Assembly: GCA_044450465.1 (NCBI GenBank)
Contig: JBIOJB010000052.1
Coordinates: 1 to 21,420 of the forward strand
DNA from: JBIOJB01 sp044450465
GTDB lineage: Bacteria > Chloroflexota > Dormibacteria > Dormibacterales > Dormibacteraceae
Direction: 5' to 3'
DNA: 21,420 nt
Both the position numbers and the translations under genes were made by a program. Of the stretch, positions 14,961 to 21,420 are shown piece after piece; position 1 is the first letter of the stretch, and the number at the start of each line of letters is the position of its first letter. A model generated the notes under the pieces. It was not told where the DNA came from and did no database searches. It saw only the letters and a list, made by a program, of their open reading frames with translations.

Positions 14961-16762
14961 GATTGAACCGCCGCGACGAGTGGGACGATCGCCCCGGCCG
15001 GACAGAGTTGCGCGCAGACGGTGCAGCCGGTGCAGGATGCGGCATCGATCTCAACACGCCGCCGGCCCTCGTGCCAGGTCGCCGGGCTCCAGAGCAGCGA
15101 CGGGCAGTCGAGGTTCATACAGAGCTGGCAAGCGATGCAGCGCCCATCGATGACCGCGAAGGGTTGGTCGCGGATCTTCACCGGTGCCTCGACGCAGGGT
15201 CGGTTGGTTATTACGACCGCCGGTCCGCGATGAGCAATCGCGTGCCGCAGTCCGCGCTCGAGCATCCCGAGGTCATAAGGATCCACGACGTCGACCTGCT
15301 CGACGCCGATCGCGCGGCAGAGTTCGACGAGGTCCACCGCCGGGCGCGAGCTGCCGTCGAGAGCAGCGCCCGTCCCCGGATGGTGCTGGCCGCCGGTCAT
15401 CGCCGTGGTCCCGTTATCGAGAATCAGCACCGTCACGTTCGCCTGGCTGTAGACCGCCTCCATCAACCCCTGGATCCCGCCGTGCAGGAAAGTGGAGTCG
15501 CCGATGGCCGCCACGACGGGGCCGGCGACACCGCCCGAGGCGGCCAGGCCGACCGCCATCCCGATGCTCGAACCCATCGCGACACAGGTGTCCATCGCCG
15601 CCAGCGGCTCCAACGCGGCCAGTGTGTAGCAGCCGATGTCGCCGGCCACGACGGCGCCCAACCGGCGCAGCACAAGAAAGGGAGCCGAGTGCGGGCATCC
15701 CGGGCAGAGCACCGGCGGCCGAGGCAGGTCTTCTCCTGGGCCGCGCAGCTGAGAGGTTAGGGCAGGTTTCGCGGCGATGACGCCGGCAAGCGTGAATCCG
15801 GCTCGGACCAGCTCGGCCGAGAGCTCGCCCTCTCGAGGGAAGTAGGCCTTGCCCTCCGGCCGCAGCCCTGCTGCCGCAAGAGCATCCTCCAAGAATGGCT
15901 CCAGCTCCTCGACCACGAATAGTCTTTCGACGCCGAGGGCGAAAGTGCGGATTCGCTCGATCGGCAGTGGATTGGTGAGGGCGAGCTTGAGAACGCTCGC
16001 ATTCGGGACTGCCTCCCTTACGTAGTGGTAGGCGATTCCCGACGTGACCACTCCGATTGCGTGGTCGCCCTCGATCTCACTCGTGAAGTCGCCCTTCTCG
16101 GCGCGAGCTCGCAGGCGCTCCAGCCGCTCCAGCAGAACCAGCCGACGACGGCGGGCATTTGCCGGCAGCATCACGTACTTTTCGCGATCCTTCTTGAAGC
16201 ATCGGATCGGCGCCTCCGCGCGCTCAGCCGGCCGCACGACCGAGCGGCCGTGGGCTACTCGGGTGGTGGTGCGCAGCAGCACGGGGGTGTCGAACTCTTC
16301 CGAGATCTCGAAGGCGGCCCGCGCCAGAAGACGGGCATCCTCACTGTCGGCGGGCTCGAGGAGCGGGACGCCTGCCAGCCGGGCGAAGAAGCGGTTGTCT
16401 TGCTCGTTTTGCGAGCTGTGCATGCCGGGGTCATCTGCGCTGACGATCACCAGCCCGCCGCCGACGCCTACGTATGCCGCCGTCATAAAGGTGTCGGCGG
16501 CTACGTTGAGGCCCACGTGCTTCATTACCGCGAGCGCACGGGTCCCGCCGAGCGAGGCACCAAGGGCGACGTCCAACGCGACCTTTTCGTTGGGCGACCA
16601 CCGGGCGTTCACCGCGGGAAAAGTGGCCAGTGTTTCCACGATCTCGGTGCTGGGCGTACCTGGATAGCCAGTCACGACCCGGACTCCTGCCTCGTAAGCA
16701 CCGCGGGCCACGGCCTCGTTGCCGGACATCAAGACCCCCTGAACGACCGACCGTTCGTTCAT
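14957..16762 (-). CDS. iorA: Indolepyruvate ferredoxin oxidoreductase alpha subunit
   Basis: 601 residues, full length for IorA. It fuses the 2-oxoacid oxidoreductase pyrimidine and ThDP domains with a C-terminal 2[4Fe-4S] domain. Motifs: GNEAVARGAYEAGV, GYPGTPSTEIVETLA, CPGCPHSAPFLVLRRLG, and the ThDP site GDSTFLHGGIQGLMEAVY then LDNGTTAMTGGQ. The clusters are C542-x2-C545-x2-C548-x4-C553 and C577-x2-C580-x2-C583-x3-C587. The reaction is aryl-2-oxoacid + CoA to arylacetyl-CoA + CO2 + reduced ferredoxin, in the cytoplasm. First gene of the eight-gene overlapping operon. ATG 16762 lacks a good ribosome site but sits 6 nt after a TAnnnT -10-like box. ATG 16729 (residue 12) has AGGGGG just upstream and is the alternative. 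Confidence 0.94.
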   Translation of the reverse strand: MNERSVVQGVLMSGNEAVARGAYEAGVRVVTGYPGTPSTEIVETLATFPAVNARWSPNEKVALDVALGASLGGTRALAVMKHVGLNVAADTFMTAAYVGVGGGLVIVSADDPGMHSSQNEQDNRFFARLAGVPLLEPADSEDARLLARAAFEISEEFDTPVLLRTTTRVAHGRSVVRPAERAEAPIRCFKKDREKYVMLPANARRRRLVLLERLERLRARAEKGDFTSEIEGDHAIGVVTSGIAYHYVREAVPNASVLKLALTNPLPIERIRTFALGVERLFVVEELEPFLEDALAAAGLRPEGKAYFPREGELSAELVRAGFTLAGVIAAKPALTSQLRGPGEDLPRPPVLCPGCPHSAPFLVLRRLGAVVAGDIGCYTLAALEPLAAMDTCVAMGSSIGMAVGLAASGGVAGPVVAAIGDSTFLHGGIQGLMEAVYSQANVTVLILDNGTTAMTGGQHHPGTGAALDGSSRPAVDLVELCRAIGVEQVDVVDPYDLGMLERGLRHAIAHRGPAVVITNRPCVEAPVKIRDQPFAVIDGRCIACQLCMNLDCPSLLWSPATWHEGRRRVEIDAASCTGCTVCAQLCPAGAIVPLVAAVQS

Positions 16763-16768
16763 CGACCA

Positions 16769-16774
16769 AGTCTA
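16769..16774 (-). promoter_or_regulatory. Candidate -10 box for leaderless iorA transcript
   Basis: Minus strand TAGACT matches TAnnnT and lies 6 nt upstream of ATG 16762. This is the spacing seen for leaderless transcripts in actinobacteria, and it would explain the missing Shine-Dalgarno. No convincing -35 was found. Confidence 0.3.
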
Positions 16775-16998
16775 CCACACGTTTAGAGGGCCGACGTGAG
16801 CAGCGCAGAAATTCAGAAGGAGGGTTCTGGCGGTACAGCTGGGATGGGGAAAGAGGTCGACAGCCGATTTCGGACTCGGACGGCGCGGGAGTACTCGTTG
16901 GTCAAGCCACAGAGGCGCTTTCGGCGAACGATGACCCCCGTCCGGCATGTCGGGTCCGGGGAGGGCGGCTGCAGGCCGGAGCGCTAATGTGGCCGGCC

Positions 16999-17033
16999 GC
17001 GGGTTGTAGTGGTTGAGGTAACCCGCACCACTA
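16999..17033. repeat. Two interleaved perfect 7-bp inverted repeats (possible H-type pseudoknot)
   Basis: GCGGGTT (16999-17005) pairs with AACCCGC (17020-17026). TAGTGGT (17007-17013) pairs with ACCACTA (17027-17033). The arms alternate, so on either strand they form two mutually compatible stems of an H-type pseudoknot, with a single-base junction, a 6-nt loop and no gap between the 3' arms. They could also be a double operator in DNA. Confidence 0.5.
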
Positions 17034-17038
17034 TCCCT

Positions 17039-17063
17039 CTGAAGTTTGAGGGCGGGACTTCAG
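17039..17063 (-). terminator. Hairpin overlapping the ThDP gene stop codon
   Basis: CTGAAGT (17039-17045) and ACTTCAG (17057-17063) are perfect inverted arms around an 11-nt loop. The right arm contains the stop codon of the minus-strand ThDP gene (17060-17062). No U-tract follows on the minus strand, so it may be an attenuator or an mRNA 3'-end structure rather than a classical terminator. Confidence 0.4.
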
Positions 17064-18727
17064 TGGCCTCGGAAGGCCTCCTCGAGCCACTCCGCTGACA
17101 CGCCAGGCGCCACTTTTGCATCGACGACCAGACCGGTCCTTCGCCCCGCATCGACCCAGGCACGCACGGCTTCGAGATCGGTCTTCGACCGCACCGTGAC
17201 ACCCTCGAGGCCCAGGGCGCGTCCCACGGCTGCGAAATCTGTGTCCGGGAACCTAACTATCTCGAGGGACTGCCCTGTGTGCGCGAAATGATGCACCTCG
17301 GCTCCATACGCTGCGTCATTGTAAATCAGCACAAGGAGATCGAGGCCAAGGCGCGATGCGGTCTCGAGTTCCGGGAGCGCCATCAAGGCGCCACCGTCGC
17401 CCACAGCGGCGACCGTCAGCCGATCAGGGCGGGCCACGGCAGCGCCGACGGCGCTGGCCAGCCCTAATCCGATCGACATATAGGCCTGAGTGAAGACGAA
17501 TGCGTCCGGGCTGTCGACCCGAAGGTACATCGCCGGATAGCCCATGAAATGACCCGAGTCGACGGCCACGGCGCGCCCCGCCGGAAGGATCTCGTCGACA
17601 GCGATGGAAAGCGTCCGCGGATCGATGTGCCGGGCGTCGCCGCCGTCTGCAAACGGCTCATCCCGCCAGCGGTGAGTCCGGATGCGCTCGGCAAGGGCAG
17701 AAGTGCGCCAACCTTTCGCGGATTGCCCTCCCAGCTCACCGAGGAGCGCTCGCGCGGCTTCCGCCACGTCGCCCAGCACTCCCACATCGACCCGATGCTG
17801 GGCTCCGATCGCTTCCGCCTCGTGGTCCACCTGCACCACCACGGCTTCCGGTCCGACCAGCCGGCCCTGCCGAGTAGTCCACATGTTCAAGGAGGCGCCG
17901 AAGGCGAGTACGAGGTCGGATTGGGCAATCAGTTCCGCGGCCAGCGGCGTCGCGAAGCCACCTGAGATGCCGAGCGACCACGGCGAGCTCGAGAAGAGGC
18001 CGTTGGCTACAGCGGAGGTCGCGAGCAGAGCACCGACGGCTTCGCCAAGCTGCTCCAAGGGTCCGCGTGCGTCTGAAAGCACCGCTCCGCGGCCGGCCAG
18101 TATCAGCGGCCTCTTCGCCCTCGCCAGCTCGCGGGCCAACTCTTTCACCGCCGCTTCAGCCGGCCGTGCAGGTCGCAGGACAGGAGCCGCGGGTAAGTGA
18201 AAGTCCTCGGGCGCTTCGGCGGCCTGGATGTCAAGCGGCATCGATAAGACCACCGGGCGCCTTTCCGTTTGCGCCCTTCGCGCCGCCCGCACCGCATCGG
18301 CAACCGCGGTCGACCGGCTGCGAATGCGCTCCGGGACCGCTCCCACCGAGGCCACGACCCGGTCCTGATCGATCCGGAAATTGGAGTGGATCGCAGCCGC
18401 GGCGGTATCGGCTGCCAGCACCAGGACCGGAGTTCGGCTCTTGCTCGCCTCGGTCAGGCCGGTCATCGTGTTCGTTAGGCCAGGACCCTGATGCACGCTG
18501 CAAACTCCCAACCGTCCGCTGACGCGCGCGTACGCGTCGGCCATCGTGATCGCGCCCCCTTCGTGGCGTGAAGGAATGAAAGTGGCGCCGGCTCCGACCA
18601 GCGCGTTGGTGATGGCGAAGTTGCCACTACCTACGAGCCCGAAGACATGGCGGACGCCGAGCTCGGCGAGCGCCTCACCAATGGCCTGCGCGACGGTCAC
18701 CTCGGGGCTCTCACCGTGAGCGAGCAT
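17060..18727 (-). CDS. ThDP-dependent decarboxylase/acetolactate-synthase-like enzyme
   Basis: 555 residues, three-domain POX/ALS/benzoylformate-decarboxylase type. The N-terminal pyrimidine domain holds HVFGLVGSGNFAITNAL, the catalytic Glu E56 in SRHEGGAITMADAYAR, and HQGPGLTN. The middle domain has RPLILAGRGAV. The C-terminal domain has the ThDP/Mg motif GDGG (443-446) with N470-D471 about 25 residues later. It does not carry a clear acetolactate synthase context, since no regulatory subunit or other branched-chain genes are nearby. With the upstream DpgC-like gene, non-oxidative decarboxylation of an arylglyoxylate to an aldehyde (benzoylformate decarboxylase reaction) is a reasonable inference; other 2-oxoacids remain possible. 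ATG 18727 overlaps the upstream gene by 17 bases, so they are co-transcribed. Confidence 0.87.
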   Translation of the reverse strand: MLAHGESPEVTVAQAIGEALAELGVRHVFGLVGSGNFAITNALVGAGATFIPSRHEGGAITMADAYARVSGRLGVCSVHQGPGLTNTMTGLTEASKSRTPVLVLAADTAAAAIHSNFRIDQDRVVASVGAVPERIRSRSTAVADAVRAARRAQTERRPVVLSMPLDIQAAEAPEDFHLPAAPVLRPARPAEAAVKELARELARAKRPLILAGRGAVLSDARGPLEQLGEAVGALLATSAVANGLFSSSPWSLGISGGFATPLAAELIAQSDLVLAFGASLNMWTTRQGRLVGPEAVVVQVDHEAEAIGAQHRVDVGVLGDVAEAARALLGELGGQSAKGWRTSALAERIRTHRWRDEPFADGGDARHIDPRTLSIAVDEILPAGRAVAVDSGHFMGYPAMYLRVDSPDAFVFTQAYMSIGLGLASAVGAAVARPDRLTVAAVGDGGALMALPELETASRLGLDLLVLIYNDAAYGAEVHHFAHTGQSLEIVRFPDTDFAAVGRALGLEGVTVRSKTDLEAVRAWVDAGRRTGLVVDAKVAPGVSAEWLEEAFRGH

Positions 18728-20063
18728 CCGGCATGCGCCGAGCGGCGTCCCAGTTCCTTTCGAGGTTCTGGATCAAGGCGGGACTGTAGAGACACTTCGC
18801 CTGAGCGATCGCGTATGTGGCGAGGTACTGGCGAAACACGTCGAGCGGCTCGTGAGCTGCCCGGAGGGCGCGGCGGTTGGCGACCAAGCTGGTCGGCCCC
18901 GCAGCCGTCAAGTCTTGTGCCAGCCTTGTGACTTCGCTTTCGATCTCGTCCGCATCCACTACTCGATCGGCGATGAGCCGGCCTTCGGCCGAGCCAGCCT
19001 GGAACTCCAGGTTCAGGAAGATCGCCTCGCGGGCAAGGCGCTCACCAACAAATCGCGGCAGCCGGAGGTTCGCACACCCCGGAATAATGCCTTCCTTGCG
19101 GGCCGGCAGGTTGAAGAACGAGCTACGCTCGGCAACCACCGCATCCATGACCAGCAGCCACTGACATGCGCCGCCGATAGCCCAGGATTCGACTGCGGCA
19201 AGGAATGGCTTCTCGATCGGGTCATCCTCAGAGCCTTCGGCCCGTGGCTGAGTAGGCGAAAGTCCGCGGAACATCTTGTTCACACAGCCCAGCTCGCGCT
19301 CGAGCATGAACTCGACAAGCGAGATCCTGCCCTGATAGAGGTGTGTCAAGTTGATGCCGGATCCGAAGATGCGGCGCCCCGCGTGCTTCGGGTGCGTCAT
19401 CGGTGCTCCGCGCAGGATTCCAACCTCGATCTGAGGGTCTAGGAGGACGAGGTCCACCGCCGTTTCCATGGCTGCGGTCGATGCATCGTCCTCGGCGTTG
19501 AGGAAGGCGAGATTCTTGAGCGTGATCCAGCCGACGTTCCCTCGTCGTTCAATCAACGCACTGCCCAGATCGACACGACCGCCGCTACGCAGCTCGGCGA
19601 GCTGATCCATAGCTTCTTGGCGGGGCCGTCCCATCGCCTCAATCAGGTGAAGTCCGGTGGCCCGATTCGCGAGGACTCGACTGAAGAAGTCGCCCTGCGC
19701 GATCTCAAGGCCTCGCTTCTCCTTCTGCAGGTAAGTACGCTCCCGTTCGATCTCGCGCCGCGTAGGTACCAGGCCGGGGAACCTCTCCGCAGCCTCGTAG
19801 ACGAGCTCCGTGCAGCGCAAGTACCTCCGCCCGCCGTCGGTGATCTCCTCGTAAGCCGTGACAGCGTCGACCGCCCGACGTGTTGCCATCCTCACATCAT
19901 CGCTCCAGCCGGCGAACGAGTGTGTGCCCAAACGGTTGGCATTGACCCGTGCGGTCATCGATTCCGGCACATCGTCGCGCAGGCGACGTATCTGGGGCAT
20001 GCCAGCAACGGGTATCTCGCCGCCATCAACAGCGACGTAACTGTCCCACTGAACCCTGCCCAT
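18711..20063 (-). CDS. DpgC-like cofactor-independent arylacetyl-CoA 1,2-dioxygenase (crotonase superfamily)
   Basis: 450 residues, the length of DpgC and much longer than simple enoyl-CoA hydratases. DpgC converts 3,5-dihydroxyphenylacetyl-CoA and O2 to the arylglyoxylate and free CoA without metal or cofactor. A helical N-terminal region (about 1-160) precedes the crotonase fold. The characteristic DpgC segment RRIFGSGINLTHLYQGRIS (230-248) is present, with RELGCVNKMFRGL, the oxyanion-hole region ESWAIGGACQWLLVMD (292-307) and FNLPARKEGIIPGCANLRLPRF (317-338). No type III PKS or dpgB/dpgD genes are nearby, so it is not a glycopeptide-antibiotic cassette; the neighbours indicate arylacetate catabolism. 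First gene of its transcription unit. The ribosome site at ATG 20063 is weak. Confidence 0.87.
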   Translation of the reverse strand: MGRVQWDSYVAVDGGEIPVAGMPQIRRLRDDVPESMTARVNANRLGTHSFAGWSDDVRMATRRAVDAVTAYEEITDGGRRYLRCTELVYEAAERFPGLVPTRREIERERTYLQKEKRGLEIAQGDFFSRVLANRATGLHLIEAMGRPRQEAMDQLAELRSGGRVDLGSALIERRGNVGWITLKNLAFLNAEDDASTAAMETAVDLVLLDPQIEVGILRGAPMTHPKHAGRRIFGSGINLTHLYQGRISLVEFMLERELGCVNKMFRGLSPTQPRAEGSEDDPIEKPFLAAVESWAIGGACQWLLVMDAVVAERSSFFNLPARKEGIIPGCANLRLPRFVGERLAREAIFLNLEFQAGSAEGRLIADRVVDADEIESEVTRLAQDLTAAGPTSLVANRRALRAAHEPLDVFRQYLATYAIAQAKCLYSPALIQNLERNWDAARRMPDARSR

Positions 20064-20384
20064 TACTTACATTCGCTATCCGCACGGATGTCTCGCTCCG
20101 GCCTGGTCCGTCATGAGCCACCTAACCTGCCGCGGAATCTCGGCCAGAGTGCCGACTGGAGTTGACCCGCTTTCGTGGACGGGTTCTGGCTTTGGGAGTC
20201 GTGGATGAGCGCCTCTGATTTGCTCCACTAACAGCCAGTAGGCAGCCAAGCTGGCCTATGACTACGGACGAAGGTGGACGATTGCGGATTCGCGCCGCTA
20301 GTGGCCGAGCTTCTGGGCACCCGTACGGACCGCTGTGCACCGTAGCCCCCAGTCGAATGGATGGCAGCCAAGGTGACAGCCAAG
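20064..20384. other. About 320-bp non-coding region between the dpgC-like gene and the group II intron
   Basis: No frame here has coding character or a ribosome site. It should contain the promoter of the dpgC-like gene (minus strand) near its left edge, with a short palindrome at 20078-20089. It ends in a 12-bp tandem duplication next to the proposed intron boundary. The 5' exon of the intron is therefore intergenic. Confidence 0.55.
20078..20089. promoter_or_regulatory. Palindrome upstream of the dpgC-like gene, possible operator
   Basis: ATCCG (20078-20082) and CGGAT (20085-20089) separated by CA, 14 bp before the ATG of the minus-strand dpgC-like gene. The position suits a repressor site, but only one copy is seen. 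Confidence 0.3.
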
Positions 20385-20388
20385 GTGT
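20365..20388. repeat. 12-bp tandem duplication at the proposed intron 5' boundary
   Basis: CAGCCAAGGTG occurs at 20365-20375 and again at 20377-20387, one base apart. The second copy spans the proposed exon/intron junction CCAAG|GTGTGC. Confidence 0.7.
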
Positions 20389-21420
20389 GCACTGAACGAA
20401 GGAGGTGGCTCTGACGTAGATAAGAACCGCTGAGTTCGATGCTGGCCAGCAGATGGGGCGGGGCCCCGAAGCCGTTCTGCAGGGAATGGCTTCAAACCAC
20501 CGCGAGCTGCGTCGGTAAAGAGCCGGTCGTGGTGAACGTCCGCGGAAAAGGCGCCCCAGAGGTGTCAGGTGAGGTTCGAGAAGGCGAACGAAAGTGAACC
20601 ACCGATGAAGTGTCGAGAGTCTGAAACGACGTCGAAACCGGGGCCTATTGGCGGACCCGGGAGGAGTCTGAGGGAGACCTGTCTACTGCCCAGATGGCGT
20701 CCGGCATAGAGGTGGCGCGAGCTCGATCCAGGCTGCTGGTCGGAACAGTGGAACCTATCGTCCCGATGTGGAGGTCGGTCAGGCACAGGGTGCCGGGCTG
20801 GACGCAAAAGGAAGAACCGCAAGCGGCGAGTACCGCCAGCGGGAGAGTACCGATGCGGGGCACAGGGACGGAACGCCTCGTAGTAGTGATGAAGCCTGGT
20901 AACGCGGGTGGAGCGAAGGAGGCGTGCTACCTCGGTCGGCGAAACGGCCAACCGCCGTGCGGGAGGAGCCGATGAGCGGGCCGAAGCCGTTTGAGATCTC
21001 GAAAGAGATGGTCGGTGAAGCCTATCGAAGGGTGAAAGCCAATCGAGGGGCCGCCGGAATCGACGGGGAAACGATCGAGGAGTACGAGCGGAACCTGGAA
21101 GGGAACCTGCACAAGCTCTGGAATCGGATGTCCTCGGGGAGCTACTTCCCGCCGCCGGTGCGGATGGTTGAGATACCGAAGCCAGGCGGACGGGGCGTCC
21201 GGGTGTTGGGAGTGCCCACAGTGGCGGACAGGGTCGCGCAAACCGTCGCCAAGCTGTATCTGGAGCCCAAAGTGGAGCCGTTCTTCCACGACGACTCCTA
21301 CGGCTACCGACCGGGGAGATCGGCGCTGGACGCGGTGGCGTGCTGCCGTTGGCGGAGCAAGAAGGCCGACTGGGTAATCGACCTCGACATCAAAGCCTTC
21401 TTCGACACCATTCCGCACGC
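20385..21420 (+). mobile_element. Group II intron, 5' part (continues past the window)
   Basis: A reverse transcriptase/maturase ORF is preceded by about 590 nt of structured, non-coding, GC-rich sequence, as expected for intron domains I-III and the start of IV. The best 5' boundary is GTGTGC at 20385, matching GUGYG and 587 nt before the ORF start, a usual distance. Palindromes such as TGCTGGCCAGCA (20440-20451) fit domain I stems. Domains V-VI and the 3' boundary are beyond the window. The exact 5' end is a proposal; the presence of an intron is well supported by the maturase type. Confidence 0.75.
20972..21420 (+). CDS. ltrA: Group II intron reverse transcriptase/maturase, 3' partial
   Basis: 149 codons are visible and the frame is open at the window end. 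The N-terminal RT region is clear: AYRRVKANRGAAGIDG, LWNRMSSGSYFPPPVRMVEI, GVPTVADRVAQTVAK, DDSYGYRPGRSALDA, and the RT-3 block VIDLDIKAFFDTIPH with the first catalytic aspartate at D139. The YADD motif, the maturase domain and any endonuclease domain lie beyond the end. ATG 20972 is preceded by GGGAGGAG (20961-20968). It acts in splicing and retrohoming of its host intron. It is transcribed away from the dpgC-like gene and is probably unrelated to it in function. Confidence 0.93.
   Translation, partial: MSGPKPFEISKEMVGEAYRRVKANRGAAGIDGETIEEYERNLEGNLHKLWNRMSSGSYFPPPVRMVEIPKPGGRGVRVLGVPTVADRVAQTVAKLYLEPKVEPFFHDDSYGYRPGRSALDAVACCRWRSKKADWVIDLDIKAFFDTIPH

Larger units (their letters stand above)
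16763..17059 (-). other. 297-bp non-coding gap: leader/promoter region of the iorA operon
   Basis: The only sizeable gap within the minus-strand block. Short open frames here have no family resemblance or ribosome sites. It holds, in transcription order, a hairpin at the end of the ThDP gene, two interleaved perfect inverted repeats, GC-rich potential structure around 16933-16960, and a -10-like box just before iorA. The promoter of the iorA operon most likely lies here. Confidence 0.6.

Noticed and set aside
16025..16786. 253-codon plus-strand open frame
   Set aside because: Antisense to iorA, which has clear domains and cluster cysteines. No recognisable protein features.
16796..17016. Small plus-strand open frames in the iorA leader
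   Set aside because: No ribosome site and no recognisable motif. They overlap the inverted repeats and are better explained as non-coding.
17060..18727. Calling the ThDP gene acetolactate synthase (ilvB)
   Set aside because: It has the fold, but no ilvH/ilvN or other branched-chain genes are nearby, and its partner is a DpgC-like gene. A general ThDP enzyme call is safer.
20158..20190. Sequence around TTGACCCGCTTTCGTGGAC looking like an IS3-family end
   Set aside because: No inverted partner, transposase remnant or target duplication was found, so it is not enough to call a relic.
20640..20690. ATTGGC as EBS1 pairing with GCCAAG before the proposed intron start
   Set aside because: Only five consecutive pairs (UUGGC with GCCAA), and the location in domain I was not established. 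Too weak to annotate.
20565..20951. 128-codon minus-strand open frame
   Set aside because: Falls within the structured RNA part of the group II intron and has no protein-family features.

Overview
The window is high-GC bacterial DNA with frequent GTG/TTG starts and very tight gene overlaps. It most resembles an Actinomycetota or similar soil lineage. That is inference: there is no rRNA or other phylogenetic marker. No tRNA, rRNA or CRISPR array was seen.

Layout. (A) 1-7814, plus strand: a five-gene run of a hydantoinase/oxoprolinase A subunit (cut at its N-terminus by the window edge), a B subunit with a cysteine-rich tail like an acetone-carboxylase gamma subunit, a divergent PanB-like aldolase, a RidA-like protein, and a large FMN/FAD/4Fe-4S old-yellow-enzyme oxidoreductase. 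Three of the last four carry changes at residues that are normally catalytic, so this looks like a specialised catabolic set. (B) 7840-8965: a complete IS481-type insertion sequence with about 25-bp inverted ends and an exact 8-bp target duplication. It sits in the loop of a hairpin between convergent genes. (C) 9037-20063, minus strand, read right to left: DpgC-like cofactor-free dioxygenase, ThDP-dependent decarboxylase-type enzyme, a 297-bp gap with nested inverted repeats, then an eight-gene operon with overlapping or nearly abutting ends. The operon encodes IorA, IorB fused to a 2[4Fe-4S] ferredoxin, a second 2-oxoacid:ferredoxin oxidoreductase (alpha, beta, gamma), a TetR regulator, a phenylacetate-CoA ligase and a PAS-LuxR regulator. 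(D) About 20385-21420, plus strand: the 5' part of a group II intron with its reverse transcriptase/maturase, running off the window.

How block C may work together (inference from families). IorAB makes arylacetyl-CoA from aryl-2-oxoacids such as phenylpyruvate or indolepyruvate, and the PaaK-type ligase makes it from free arylacetates. The DpgC-like enzyme would use O2 to turn arylacetyl-CoA into arylglyoxylate plus CoA. The second oxidoreductase would oxidatively decarboxylate arylglyoxylate to aroyl-CoA, or the ThDP enzyme would decarboxylate it to the aldehyde. This would be an O2-dependent, hydroxylation-free shortening of aromatic side chains. I do not know of it as a described catabolic system, and it is the most interesting hypothesis in the window.
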